Positions 44,328 through 53,344 of a stretch of DNA of 64,000 nt are shown here, one piece after another (the stretch's first letter is position 1; every line of letters starts with the position of its first letter). The notes beneath the pieces were generated by a model, which had not been told where the DNA came from, did no database searches, and worked only from the letters and a program-made list of their open reading frames with translations. The DNA is from an uncultured Aquimarina sp. (GTDB lineage: Bacteria > Bacteroidota > Bacteroidia > Flavobacteriales > Flavobacteriaceae): NCBI RefSeq assembly GCF_947495315.1, contig NZ_CANLYD010000008.1:186001-250000 (forward strand), in the 5' to 3' direction. Made by a program: the position numbers and the translations under genes.

Positions 44328-44861
44328 ATGAGAGTCCAAAAAGTATACATCCCTTGTGAATCATTACTCTCGAAAGATAATTATGATTATTCAGATAGTT
44401 TTAAAGCTGAGTTTACCGATAAAGAAGATACTATTGACATCATCACTATAACCAAAGCTTTCTTTTCGGCTTCACCAGGGTGGATTGGAAAATTATTTGT
44501 TTTAAGAAATAAGATTGTTTCGATTTTTGGTTTGAAAACTGGGGATAAGATAAAGGCGGGAGAAGAAGTATTAGATAATTTTAAAGCTGATATCGGAGAA
44601 CAAGTTGGAATTTTCAAAGTGTTTGAAAGAACTGAGAATGAAATTATTTTGGGTGAAGATGACACCCATCTTAACTTTAGAGTTTCGCTGTTATTAGATC
44701 CAAAGCTAGATGATAAGAAAGATTTTAGTATTTCTACAACGGTAAATTTTAATAATTGGTTCGGAAAATTATATTTTCTTCCTGTAAAACCATTTCATAA
44801 ATTGATAGTTCCAGCTATGTTAAAAAGTGTGATTAAAGAAGTAAAAAAAGGAGCTCTTTAA
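44328..44861 (+). CDS. DUF2867-family protein
   Basis: 177 residues from the ATG at 44328; a TTG at 44316 lies inside modC. The sequence has AFFSASPGWIGKLFVLRNKIVSIFG (shown in part as SPGWIGKLFVLRNKIV, about residue 50), then GEDDTHLNFRVSLLL and a C-terminal LYFLPVKPFHKLIVPAMLK, which match the DUF2867 pattern. The function of the family is unknown. It starts 2 bp after the modC stop, so it is co-transcribed with the mod operon. Its stop abuts the stop of the convergent secreted-hydrolase gene with no spacer and no terminator. Confidence 0.82.
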   Translation: MRVQKVYIPCESLLSKDNYDYSDSFKAEFTDKEDTIDIITITKAFFSASPGWIGKLFVLRNKIVSIFGLKTGDKIKAGEEVLDNFKADIGEQVGIFKVFERTENEIILGEDDTHLNFRVSLLLDPKLDDKKDFSISTTVNFNNWFGKLYFLPVKPFHKLIVPAMLKSVIKEVKKGAL

Positions 44862-45989
44862 TTATTGTACAACAATTTTAAGCGATTTCTTGGCACCTAA
44901 AGAAGTGATAATTTTAGCTATATATATTCCAGATCCATGTGAAGTTAGATCAATTACTTCATTGTTCGTTACCATACGATTATATATTTTTCTTCCGATT
45001 GTATCATATATTTCTAATTTTTCTTCTAAATTCTTTTGAGTTTCAATTATAATACTACCAGAGGTTGGATTAGGGTAAATTTTTGTTGATACGGTTGCAA
45101 ACGCTTCTGTACTAAGGGTATTTAGACGTTGTGCAAATAACCAATCCCACACATCTTGATTATTATATGTTTTGGTCCATGCATCGTGACCCCCATTCCG
45201 ATATAAAGTAAATGACATTTTATCAGAAGGACTATTAATTCCAATCGCAGATGACCAGACTTTGTTTGTAGTATCAAATTGCATAGTCTGATCATTATCA
45301 GCAACGGTGCCTCCAGAACCGTATGGGTATACTTCCATAACGGAGTTACCAGTATTAGCAATTCGATTCATATTGTTTATGGTTTGCCCTCTTCCGACGG
45401 TTCCATCGCTAAAATTATGATGTGCCCATATGGGAGTTTGTTGCAAAAAATCTGATGGATTATTTACTCCTCCTGCACCACAGATAGGTATTGCAGCTGC
45501 AATTTTAGTATAATCTGCTTTTAATGCATTCCAGGTACTACCTCCACCAGCGCTTAAGCCTGTAACATATACTCTATTCAGATCTATAGGATAATTTGCA
45601 ATTATATAGTCGTACAGATTGGTAAAATCAGAAGGACTAAAAGTACCACTGCTTTTTGGAGATTGAGCAGAAATAACTATTGCAGGAAAATCGGTTCCAT
45701 TTTCTATCAATTTAGGAGGACCATGCTTTAAAACCTTATCTAGATTACTATTTCCGTCTCCTCTTTCTCCTTTTCCATGAAAAAACAATACCAATGCATA
45801 AGTATTTCCGGAACTTTGATCAAAGTTCGTAGGTAAATACTCATAATACCCATTAGGAGCATCTGCGCTTTCTAAAGTAACAGCCGTATGATCACCAGCA
45901 TTGCCATAAGGAGCTTGAGCAATTATAAACTGACTGAATAATAGAAAGAAAACAAAAATATTGGATTGGGATATGGGGATAGATTTCAT
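44862..45989 (-). CDS. T9SS-secreted alpha/beta-hydrolase (esterase-like)
   Basis: 375 residues from the ATG at 45989, giving the signal peptide FVFFLLFSQFIIAQ; an ATG at 46037 upstream adds 16 residues without purpose. The catalytic domain has LVLFFHGKGERGDG (oxyanion region), the nucleophile elbow VTGLSAGGGST (Ser near 165) and a terminal His in RNGGHDAW (about 275), as in PHB-depolymerase or feruloyl-esterase-like enzymes. The C-terminal 75 residues are a type A T9SS sorting domain (KIYPNPTSGSIIIE, then SGIYIAKI and KSLKIVVQ), which targets the protein through the outer membrane. Confidence 0.88.
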   Translation of the reverse strand: MKSIPISQSNIFVFFLLFSQFIIAQAPYGNAGDHTAVTLESADAPNGYYEYLPTNFDQSSGNTYALVLFFHGKGERGDGNSNLDKVLKHGPPKLIENGTDFPAIVISAQSPKSSGTFSPSDFTNLYDYIIANYPIDLNRVYVTGLSAGGGSTWNALKADYTKIAAAIPICGAGGVNNPSDFLQQTPIWAHHNFSDGTVGRGQTINNMNRIANTGNSVMEVYPYGSGGTVADNDQTMQFDTTNKVWSSAIGINSPSDKMSFTLYRNGGHDAWTKTYNNQDVWDWLFAQRLNTLSTEAFATVSTKIYPNPTSGSIIIETQKNLEEKLEIYDTIGRKIYNRMVTNNEVIDLTSHGSGIYIAKIITSLGAKKSLKIVVQ

Positions 45990-46078
45990 GAAAATAATCG
46001 ATTGGTTTATAGTATGAATTATAGCTAAATTATGCATAAAAACTACTTGTTTTCCTACCCAAAAAGGGCAGTATTTCT

Positions 46079-46684
46079 TTAGAGCAATAACTGTTCAGAG
46101 TTAGTAATTGAATTACCTTTGTAAACCAATTTCCAACCTAAGGAATTTGTAAGTATATATATTTTCTGAAGTTCACTAATTAAACGATTTTCGGCATTCT
46201 TTTTTAAAGTAGAAGCTTCTATCTTTTTATTAAGTTGGCGAATAACCTCTTTTTGAATAAGATTATGATCTTCGGGATTAAATTGATTAAAAAAATCTTC
46301 TTCCAGATCGTGATATTTAATATCGGGGTTGATATTGATTTCTGCTTCCGGAATACTGGTAATCGTAACTGTTTTATTAGATTGATTTATAGTGTGTTCG
46401 ATCATACTTAAATCATAAGAAACCGTTACACTGGCATTAACTACGACAATAGCTTTTTTCTTTGCAGTAAGGATATCAAGGTAATATTTTTTAGCATCCT
46501 TATAAGTGATAACTTCAGAGAAATGTCCTTCAGTAACCACTAGTTTGCCTACATTTTTTATTTGATCTAAAATAAGATCAGAGGACTGTATTTCAGTTTT
46601 TTGAGTTTTAGATTGAATGATAAAATAACTAATTCCTAAAGCAATGAATGCAGCAATTAATGCACCTAGAAGAAAATTACGCAT
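46079..46684 (-). CDS. DUF4230 membrane-anchored protein
   Basis: 201 residues from the ATG at 46684 (MRNFLLGALIAAFIALGISY); the TTG at 46699 is less likely. One N-terminal transmembrane helix is followed by an extracytoplasmic domain with GKLVVTEGHFSEVITY, AIVVVNASVTVSYDLSMI and TITSIPEAEININPD, the strand order of DUF4230, and helices near the C-terminus (IQKEVIRQLNKKI). Family function is unknown. It is 90 bp downstream of the DUF4136 gene and separated from it by a terminator. Confidence 0.88.
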   Translation of the reverse strand: MRNFLLGALIAAFIALGISYFIIQSKTQKTEIQSSDLILDQIKNVGKLVVTEGHFSEVITYKDAKKYYLDILTAKKKAIVVVNASVTVSYDLSMIEHTINQSNKTVTITSIPEAEININPDIKYHDLEEDFFNQFNPEDHNLIQKEVIRQLNKKIEASTLKKNAENRLISELQKIYILTNSLGWKLVYKGNSITNSEQLLL

Positions 46685-46724
46685 ATTTTTATTGGTCAAG
46701 TTTACTATAAATGTACGTAAAAAA

Positions 46725-46752
46725 ATAGCCTTTCTGTTAATAGAAAGGCTAT
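46725..46752 (-). terminator. Terminator after DUF4136 gene
   Basis: ATAGCCTTTCT (46725-46735) pairs with AGAAAGGCTAT (46742-46752). On the minus strand it is followed by a run of T. It lies 24 bp past the DUF4136 stop codon. Confidence 0.85.
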
Positions 46753-46775
46753 GGTGTTATTAAGTATTATGGTAA

Positions 46776-47306
46776 CTATTTAATTTCAGGTGGATATTTT
46801 TCTAGTATTGCAGCGACAATCTGATTCATTTTTTCCTGTTTTTTGTCTACTTTTTCGGTTAAAGCAGCTGTCCCCATACCTTGCCAAATCAATTCTTTTT
46901 TTGAGGCATCGACCAAGTCAATATATAGGGTGCCTTCAGTAGTTCTGGAGACAGTATTTTGCCCTGCTCCCCAAAACCAAGGGTTCCATCCCCATCCATA
47001 ACCAAATCCAAAGTTATTCTGGTAAATGTTTATATTTTCTTTAGTTTTAGTAAAGATACTAACCAATACATCTGGGTTTTCGGATTTTATAAATCCTTTA
47101 GCAGCCATATCTGTTTCTATAGCTCTTAGAATACGTTTTTTGTCTAGGTCGCTAATTTCGGCTTTATCAATTCCTGGTTTAAAAAAGGCGTAGCTTTTGT
47201 AACTACTAAAATTAGCTTGTTTATCATAATCAGAAGCTACCCTAACACTCGAGCAGGAGCTAAGTGTTATAATAAGGATTAGCGATAAGAGAGAGTAAAA
47301 TTTCAT
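46776..47306 (-). CDS. DUF4136 lipoprotein
   Basis: 176 residues. Signal peptide LLSLILIITLSSC with lipobox LSSC. The mature protein begins SSVRVASDYDKQANFSSYKS, the DUF4136 start, and continues with KRILRAIETDMAAKGF, the aromatic-Gly stretch GFGYGWGWNPWFWG and GTLYIDLVDASKKELIWQG, all typical of the family. Likely an outer-membrane or periplasmic lipoprotein; the role is unknown. It lacks an acidic export signal, so it is expected to face the periplasm. Confidence 0.92.
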   Translation of the reverse strand: MKFYSLLSLILIITLSSCSSVRVASDYDKQANFSSYKSYAFFKPGIDKAEISDLDKKRILRAIETDMAAKGFIKSENPDVLVSIFTKTKENINIYQNNFGFGYGWGWNPWFWGAGQNTVSRTTEGTLYIDLVDASKKELIWQGMGTAALTEKVDKKQEKMNQIVAAILEKYPPEIK

Positions 47307-47388
47307 AATCCGGTATTTTGTGTGTTCAACAATATTTTTTTAATAAAACAGGCACAATAATCATACCACGAGTGCTATAAAAACTACT

Positions 47389-47559
47389 CTAGGTATACTT
47401 GTTTGTCTTTTTATCATAGCCATAGGGACAATGTCTGCAGCCACTCTCACAACAATACCCTCTTTTTAGGTGATATTGTTCTGTAAAACATCGATACCCT
47501 TCAGGAGTAAGATAGTAGTCTCCTTCCTCAGGTTTTAGTATTTTTTTTGGGTTGTTCAT
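47389..47559 (-). CDS. DUF5522 small Cys-rich protein
   Basis: 56 residues from the ATG at 47559 (MNNPKKILKPEEGDYYLTPE); a longer reading from 47607 runs into the divergent gene. The motif YRCFTEQYHLKRGYCCESGCRHCPYG with four clustered Cys (shown in part as GYCCESGCRHCPYG) is the DUF5522 signature and probably binds zinc or another metal. The function is unknown. It is divergent from the HExxH gene, with start codons 28 bp apart, so the two share a very compact promoter region. Confidence 0.88.
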   Translation of the reverse strand: MNNPKKILKPEEGDYYLTPEGYRCFTEQYHLKRGYCCESGCRHCPYGYDKKTNKYT

Positions 47560-47587
47560 CGCTACAAAAATACTATCTTGCGGTAAG

Positions 47588-47914
47588 ATGCCAATTGTAG
47601 TTAACAAATATTTGATAGGTCGTCATTTTGTGGGAATCGCACTTTGGCCTTTTATAGTGGTAAAAGATCACCATCTAAAGGAAGATGAGGTTTTTATAAA
47701 TCATGAAAGAATTCATCTAAGACAGCAAGCAGAATTATTGGTAATCCCATTTTATTTTGTCTACTTTACAGAATATATCATTCGATTGCTTCAATATAGA
47801 AATTCTCAGGCAGCTTATCGTAATATTTCTTTTGAACGAGAAGCATATGAAATGGAAACAGAACTTTCCTATCTAAAGAACCGAAAACTTTGGAGTTTTA
47901 CTAAATTTTTATAG
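47588..47914 (+). CDS. Small membrane-associated HExxH protein
   Basis: 108 residues from the ATG at 47588. The motif FINHERIHLRQQAELL (about residue 40-55) contains HExxH, and the following hydrophobic stretch VIPFYFVYFTEYIIRLL resembles a membrane helix. A later FEREAYEMETELSYL supplies a Glu that could be a third zinc ligand. The pattern suggests a minimal zinc-peptidase-like protein as seen in BlaR1/M56-like or related families, though substrates are unknown. It ends 6 bp before the desulfhydrase-like gene. Confidence 0.75.
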   Translation: MPIVVNKYLIGRHFVGIALWPFIVVKDHHLKEDEVFINHERIHLRQQAELLVIPFYFVYFTEYIIRLLQYRNSQAAYRNISFEREAYEMETELSYLKNRKLWSFTKFL

Positions 47915-47920
47915 GATATT

Positions 47921-48862
47921 ATGCATTTTTTTTCTTCGGAGGTAAAGGAATCGAAAAATGAAGAAATAGTTCATCCTATTCTAAAAGAGGCTGAGGTATC
48001 GCTATATATAAAACGTGAAGACCTTATTCACGACCACATTTCTGGTAATAAGTTTAGAAAATTAAAATATAATCTGCAGGAAGCTAAAAGAAAGGGTTTT
48101 GATACCATTCTTACATTTGGAGGGGCTTATAGTAATCATATTGCCGCCACAGCGGCGGCTGGAAAACTAGTTGGATTACAAACTATTGGTGTGATCAGAG
48201 GTGATGAGTTAACCAAAGATTTAGATCATACGTTATCAGAAAATGATACACTTCGGTTTGCTTCGGATAATGGGATGAAATTGAAGTTTGTTAGTAGAAG
48301 TGATTACAAACAAAAAACATCGGAATGCTTTTTGGAATCGTTAAAAAAGCAATTTGGTTTGTTTTATTGTGTTCCTGAAGGAGGGACTAACGATTTAGCA
48401 GTACAAGGATGCGAAGAAATTTTAACAAATGAAGATGAGATATTTGATTATATCTGCTGTGCCATTGGCACTGGTGGGACAATTTCGGGGATTATTAATG
48501 CAAGTTTAGTACATCAGCATATAATCGGATTCCCTGCCTTAAAAGGAAATTTTCTTTCTGATGAAATTAAGAAGTATACTGATAAAACTAACTGGAGTTT
48601 AGCAAAGGATTATCATTTTGGAGGATATGGTAAAATAAATACAGCGTTAATAGAGTTTATAAATACATTCAGGGAAGAACAGCATATAGCATTAGATCCT
48701 ATTTATACAGGAAAGATGATGTATGGTCTTTTTGATAGTATTCAGAACGGGGCTTTTACAAAAAATACTCGTATTTTAGCCATTCATACCGGAGGTTTAC
48801 AAGGTATTTTGGGTATGAATAAAAAGCTAAGTAAAAAGAAGCTCCCGCTTATTACAATTTGA
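47921..48862 (+). CDS. PLP enzyme: ACC deaminase / D-cysteine desulfhydrase family
   Basis: 313 residues. LYIKREDLIHDHISGNKFRKL (seen in part as KREDLIHDHISGNKFRKL, about 30) carries the PLP Lys, followed by TFGGAYSNHIAATAAAG, VPEGGTNDLAVQGC and AIGTGGTISGI for phosphate binding. These are the marks of the ACC-deaminase/D-cysteine-desulfhydrase branch of fold-type II PLP enzymes. The family degrades D-cysteine or ACC to a keto acid, ammonia and, for cysteine, H2S; the sequence alone does not settle which. It is tightly packed between the HExxH gene and the glucosaminidase gene, which starts 1 bp after its stop. Confidence 0.9.
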   Translation: MHFFSSEVKESKNEEIVHPILKEAEVSLYIKREDLIHDHISGNKFRKLKYNLQEAKRKGFDTILTFGGAYSNHIAATAAAGKLVGLQTIGVIRGDELTKDLDHTLSENDTLRFASDNGMKLKFVSRSDYKQKTSECFLESLKKQFGLFYCVPEGGTNDLAVQGCEEILTNEDEIFDYICCAIGTGGTISGIINASLVHQHIIGFPALKGNFLSDEIKKYTDKTNWSLAKDYHFGGYGKINTALIEFINTFREEQHIALDPIYTGKMMYGLFDSIQNGAFTKNTRILAIHTGGLQGILGMNKKLSKKKLPLITI

Positions 48863-48863
48863 T

Positions 48864-49730
48864 ATGGACGTGAGGAAAATTATAATGTTGTTTTGTGTCA
48901 CTACACTTTTGATTTCTTGTGGTGGTAGTAAAAAGGTAACGACTACTAGAAAGGATAATACTCCTTCTCCAAGAAAAACGGAGATAAGTAGAGAAGTAAA
49001 GGAAGTAAAAGAGCCCAAAAAAGAAATCAAAAAACCACTTAATACGGTTTCCTACAAGGAAAAGGTTCAGAATTATATATTTGAATATGCAGGTATTGCT
49101 AAGCATGAGATGACTGAGTATGGTATTCCGGCAAGTATCACATTAGCTCAGGGAATCTTAGAGTCCGGAGCTGGTTATGGTGAACTCACAGGAAAAGCCA
49201 ATAATCATTTTGGAATAAAATGCCATGACTGGACTGGAGATAGAGTATATCACGATGATGATCGCTCTCAGGAATGTTTTAGAAAATACGAAAAAGCAAG
49301 TCACTCATTTAGAGATCATTCTTTATTTCTAAAAAACAGAAAGCGCTACGCAAAGCTGTTTACCTATAAACAAGATGATTATAAATCTTGGGCATATGGA
49401 TTGCGTGCTGCTGGATATGCTACAGATAAAAAGTATCCGGCTAAACTTATAAGTATTGTAGAAAGATATAAGTTAGATAAATATGACGCTGAGGTTTTAG
49501 GAAAAACATATGTAGCCAAAAAAACTAAAAAGCAAAAAAGGCCAGTAGTCTCCAAAGCAGAAAAAGGAGAATATGTTGTTCAGAAAGGAGATACCTTATA
49601 TTCTATATCCAAAAGATATAATATTAGAGTTGCTGAACTTAAAGCGTATAATAATTTAAAAGATAATGCAATTGCCATCGGACAAGTTCTAAAAGTGGAA
49701 GAGCCTGATGATGATTCTGAAGAATTTTAA
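48864..49730 (+). CDS. Lipoprotein N-acetylglucosaminidase with LysM domain
   Basis: 288 residues. Lipobox LISC ends the signal peptide MDVRKIIMLFCVTTLLISC. A Lys/Glu-rich linker (about 25-65) leads to a glucosaminidase domain (GH73-like, about 70-215) with SITLAQGILESGAG carrying the catalytic Glu, NHFGIKCHDW and YATDKKYPAKLI. A LysM peptidoglycan-binding repeat follows (YVVQKGDTLYSISKRYNIRV, about 235-280) and an acidic tail ends the protein. It cleaves the glycan strands of peptidoglycan, probably from the inner face of the outer membrane. The last codon is 6 bp before hemL. Confidence 0.93.
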   Translation: MDVRKIIMLFCVTTLLISCGGSKKVTTTRKDNTPSPRKTEISREVKEVKEPKKEIKKPLNTVSYKEKVQNYIFEYAGIAKHEMTEYGIPASITLAQGILESGAGYGELTGKANNHFGIKCHDWTGDRVYHDDDRSQECFRKYEKASHSFRDHSLFLKNRKRYAKLFTYKQDDYKSWAYGLRAAGYATDKKYPAKLISIVERYKLDKYDAEVLGKTYVAKKTKKQKRPVVSKAEKGEYVVQKGDTLYSISKRYNIRVAELKAYNNLKDNAIAIGQVLKVEEPDDDSEEF

Positions 49731-49736
49731 TTCAAT

Positions 49737-51023
49737 ATGATTTATAAAAGAAGTAGTGCTCTTTTTGCAGAGGCTCAAAAAGTAATTCCAGGAGGAGTTA
49801 ACTCACCAGTACGTGCATTTAAAGCGGTAGGAGGAGATCCAATTTTTGTAAAAGAAGCAAAAGGGGCCTATTTGTATGATGAAGATGGAAATCGCCTGAT
49901 CGATTACATTAACTCCTGGGGACCAATGATTCTAGGACATGCGCATCCGCCAGTGGTGAACGCTGTAATCGAAAAAGCAAGAAAAGGAACTAGTTTTGGA
50001 ATGCCAACCGAAATTGAAACTAAGATTGCAGAATTAGCCGTATCGATGGTACCTAATATTGATAAAATACGATTTGTGAATTCTGGTACAGAAGCCTGTA
50101 TGAGCGCTGTGAGATTGGCTCGTGGTTTTACAAAAAAAGATAAGATCATCAAATTTGCCGGTTGTTACCATGGACATAGTGATTCCTTTCTGATTCAAGC
50201 GGGTAGTGGAGCAGTAACCTTTGGTAGTCCGAATAGTCCGGGTGTTACAGAAGGAACTGCAAAAGATACATTGCTTGCCAGATATAATGACCTAGAGAAT
50301 GTAGAAAGTATTATTAAATCTAATAAAGGAGAGATTGCTTGTATCATCATAGAACCTGTAGCGGGTAATATGGGATGTATTCCACCGGTTAAAGGTTTTT
50401 TAGAAGGGCTACGATCTCTTTGTGATGCTCACGATATTTTGTTGATTTTTGATGAGGTAATGACAGGATTTAGATTAGCAAAAGGTGGTGTACAGGAATT
50501 ATTAGGAGTGGATGCTGATATTGTAACTTTTGGTAAAGTAATCGGAGGTGGACTTCCTGTGGGTGCTTTTGCGGCAAGAGAAGAGATTATGAATCATTTG
50601 GCACCTTTAGGTCCGGTTTATCAAGCAGGAACATTAAGTGGTAATCCTTTGGCCATGGCTGCAGGCTTGGCTATGTTAACCGAGTTAAATGATAATGCTG
50701 GGATTTTTGATAGTATTGACAAGAAGACCGAATATTTACATAAAGGAATTGCTAAGGTTCTAGAAGAGAAAAAGGTAGTACATACCATCAATAGAATTGG
50801 ATCTATGATTTCAGTTCATTTTTCTGAAAATCCTGTTGTTGATTTCGAAAGTGCTGCAGAAGGTAATAATGAAACTTTTAAGAAATTCTTTCACGGAATG
50901 CTGAATCAAGGGATTTATATTGCACCAAGTGCTTTTGAAACCTGGTTCATTACAGAGGCGCTTACCTATGATGATCTTGAGGACACTATAAAAGCTGTTT
51001 CCATCACTGTAGAAAGTTTATAA
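49737..51023 (+). CDS. hemL: Glutamate-1-semialdehyde 2,1-aminomutase
   Basis: 428 residues, the usual length. Class-III PLP aminotransferase fold with the start SALFAEAQKVIPGGVNSPVR, GHAHPPVVNAV, VNSGTEACMSAVRLAR, CYHGHSDSFLIQAGSG, LLIFDEVMTGFR and the PLP Lys in FGKVIGGGLPVGAF (about 268). It converts glutamate-1-semialdehyde to 5-aminolevulinate in the C5 route to haem. It is the last gene of a close-packed plus-strand run that starts at the HExxH gene, and a terminator follows. Confidence 0.96.
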   Translation: MIYKRSSALFAEAQKVIPGGVNSPVRAFKAVGGDPIFVKEAKGAYLYDEDGNRLIDYINSWGPMILGHAHPPVVNAVIEKARKGTSFGMPTEIETKIAELAVSMVPNIDKIRFVNSGTEACMSAVRLARGFTKKDKIIKFAGCYHGHSDSFLIQAGSGAVTFGSPNSPGVTEGTAKDTLLARYNDLENVESIIKSNKGEIACIIIEPVAGNMGCIPPVKGFLEGLRSLCDAHDILLIFDEVMTGFRLAKGGVQELLGVDADIVTFGKVIGGGLPVGAFAAREEIMNHLAPLGPVYQAGTLSGNPLAMAAGLAMLTELNDNAGIFDSIDKKTEYLHKGIAKVLEEKKVVHTINRIGSMISVHFSENPVVDFESAAEGNNETFKKFFHGMLNQGIYIAPSAFETWFITEALTYDDLEDTIKAVSITVESL

Positions 51024-51028
51024 AAGTA

Positions 51029-51055
51029 AAAGCCGATCTGAGTGGATCGGCTTCT
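51029..51055 (+). terminator. Terminator after hemL
   Basis: AGCCGATC (51031-51038) pairs with GATCGGCT (51045-51052) around a TGAGTG loop, followed by TCTGTAT. It lies 8 bp past the hemL stop codon. Confidence 0.75.
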
Positions 51056-51116
51056 GTATATGTTCTTTTAAGATTAGAATTAAACTTTTGATCATAAAGC
51101 TTTTGAACTTTACTAT

Positions 51117-53093
51117 CTAGGATGCTTTTGGTAATGTAATGCAAAAAGTACTTCCTTCACCAAGTATACTTTTTACTTTGATTTCACCTTTGTTAAGTTC
51201 TATAAGTTCCTTGCAAATTTTTAACCCAAGTCCGGTTCCTGTTTCTTGTTGTGTACCTTCCGTAGTAAAAGTATCTTCGGCAAAAAGTTTACCCAGATTT
51301 TCTTTGGGTATACCAACTCCGGTATCCTGGAAACAAATCTCATAATGTTCTTCCTTTTCCTCAGAATGCAGGGTAATTGAATCTCCGGGTTTACAAAATT
51401 TAATAGCATTGGCTATTAGGTTTTGAGATACTATAGAAAACATGTCTTTATCTGCAAACACCATAGTAGAATCTAATTGATTATCGAGTTTGATTTCTTT
51501 AAGCTCTGCTTTAGGTTCAAAAAAGTTAAACTTACTGTTGATCACATCTTTAATATTAAACTCGGTTGGTTTTGCATTCAATTCTTTCATTTGTGATTTA
51601 GACCAGTTTAGCAAATTATTAAGCATAATAGAAGTCTGATGCGTCTTATTAGCAAGTAAGGGAATGATTTCCTGAAACTCTTTTATAGAAATAGCATCTT
51701 CTTTTAATAGGTTTAATGTGCCATCTAGACCATGGATTTCATTTTTGAGATCATGTGATATGATAGAGAACAGTTTGTTTTTTACCTGATTAGACTCATT
51801 TAATTCTTTTATATATCTTTTTCTTTCTTTACGTGTTTTTATAACGAATATTAAAAAGACAAATATAAGAATCGAAACTCCTAAACTTATAAAAGTAAAT
51901 ATTCGATACCTATATAGTTCTTCTTTGGTTTGTAATTCTGTTTTTTCCTGTGCTTCTAGGAGTTTCAGTTGTTCCAATTCTGATTTGAAGCGAGCTTCAG
52001 CTTGCGTGATTTTTTCCGCAGTTTCATCAGTGGAGTTTTGATCAGCTATCTCTTGATATTTTTTTTGCCATGCAAATGCTTTGGCAAAATTATTTCTTGC
52101 CGAATCTAGTGTCGCAGAATATTTATAATTAGTAAGTAAAAGAGGTTTGGTTTTTAGCTTTATTAATTCTTCACGAGCTTCTTTTAAAAGACGTTCTGCA
52201 TCTTCATATTTCTTAGTTTTTATAGCAATTAGGCCTAATTGCTGCTTTACATTTGCCGCAACTTTATTGTTTTGTGTTTTTACCGCGGTTTGGTAAGAAG
52301 TGTCGTAGTATTTTTTGGATTTTTGATACTCTCCTTTATCTAGTGCTAAAGATGCTAATCGGTTATAAGCTAATGATTCACTTAATAGATTTTTGTTTTT
52401 TTTACTGATTTTTATAGCTTCTTTGGTTAATACTTCTGCACTATCAATTCTTTTTTGTTCGATATAGATCAAAGCTAAATTACTAAGCGAAGCTCCTAAT
52501 CTTTTTGAATTATGTTTCTTCTTAAGCGCTATAGATTTTTTATAATATTTCTCTGCCAGTTCTAATTTGTCAATATCCGAGTATATATTAGCCATATTAT
52601 TATATGTACTGGATAAAACCAAACCGTCATTTACTCTTTCAAAGTATAGGTTGGCTTCTAAAATATAGTGTATAGCTAGTTCTGAGTTCCCTCTTCCTTG
52701 CTCTATAATGGATTTATTATTGCTAATGACTGCTAGGCCTCTGGGATAGTTAGCTATTTTATAATATATAATTGCTTTATCATAATTATGAAATGCTTTT
52801 ATATGTTTTTGTGTATGGTTATAAATGTTTCCAATTTGGGTGTACACGTCTCCAATACCTCTGGTATGATGTATTTTTTTGGAAAGGTATAGTAGTTTAT
52901 CCTCGTAGGATAATGCGATTTCAAATTTTCCTTGGATCCAAAGTTCTTTGAAATGTTTCATAGCATCATCAAAAACGACAGAATCTTTTTGCGTTTTGAT
53001 TATGGGAAGTATACTATCTAAGGATTTTTGTTGCGAAAAACCGGAATAACTTAATAGCATAAGTAGGCCAATAATAAGAGTAGTTTTTTTCAT
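51117..53093 (-). CDS. TPR-containing sensor histidine kinase
   Basis: 658 residues with a signal peptide MKKTTLIIGLLMLLSYSGFS. TPR repeats fill about 60-340 (for example YNNMANIYSDIDKLELAEKY), a coiled region precedes one transmembrane helix near 400-420, and the HisKA phosphoacceptor is FSIISHDLKNEIHGL (His near 446). The ATPase domain has NLIANAIKFCKPG (N box), CFQDTGVGIP (G1) and TGTGLGLKICKELIEL (G2). Unlike the kinase at 20911-22893 it has a classical HisKA domain. No response regulator is adjacent, so it is an orphan. Confidence 0.93.
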   Translation of the reverse strand: MKKTTLIIGLLMLLSYSGFSQQKSLDSILPIIKTQKDSVVFDDAMKHFKELWIQGKFEIALSYEDKLLYLSKKIHHTRGIGDVYTQIGNIYNHTQKHIKAFHNYDKAIIYYKIANYPRGLAVISNNKSIIEQGRGNSELAIHYILEANLYFERVNDGLVLSSTYNNMANIYSDIDKLELAEKYYKKSIALKKKHNSKRLGASLSNLALIYIEQKRIDSAEVLTKEAIKISKKNKNLLSESLAYNRLASLALDKGEYQKSKKYYDTSYQTAVKTQNNKVAANVKQQLGLIAIKTKKYEDAERLLKEAREELIKLKTKPLLLTNYKYSATLDSARNNFAKAFAWQKKYQEIADQNSTDETAEKITQAEARFKSELEQLKLLEAQEKTELQTKEELYRYRIFTFISLGVSILIFVFLIFVIKTRKERKRYIKELNESNQVKNKLFSIISHDLKNEIHGLDGTLNLLKEDAISIKEFQEIIPLLANKTHQTSIMLNNLLNWSKSQMKELNAKPTEFNIKDVINSKFNFFEPKAELKEIKLDNQLDSTMVFADKDMFSIVSQNLIANAIKFCKPGDSITLHSEEKEEHYEICFQDTGVGIPKENLGKLFAEDTFTTEGTQQETGTGLGLKICKELIELNKGEIKVKSILGEGSTFCITLPKAS

Positions 53094-53344
53094 ATATTCT
53101 ATTTTGGAGAAACAGATTAAATGCAGTTTAGGACTGCAAAATACTAATAATTTACTAATTAACTATTTATTTGTAGTATTATTCTTTCAAAAATATACTA
53201 TTTTTTTATGGTTTTACCATAAGCGATGCGTTTTTCGGGTTTTAATAGTGAAGTTTACTCGTGGAAATGAGTGTGTATAAAATCAATAAAATGTTGATTA
53301 CGATCCATTTATTGTAATCAACATATACACAATATTTTGGTGTC

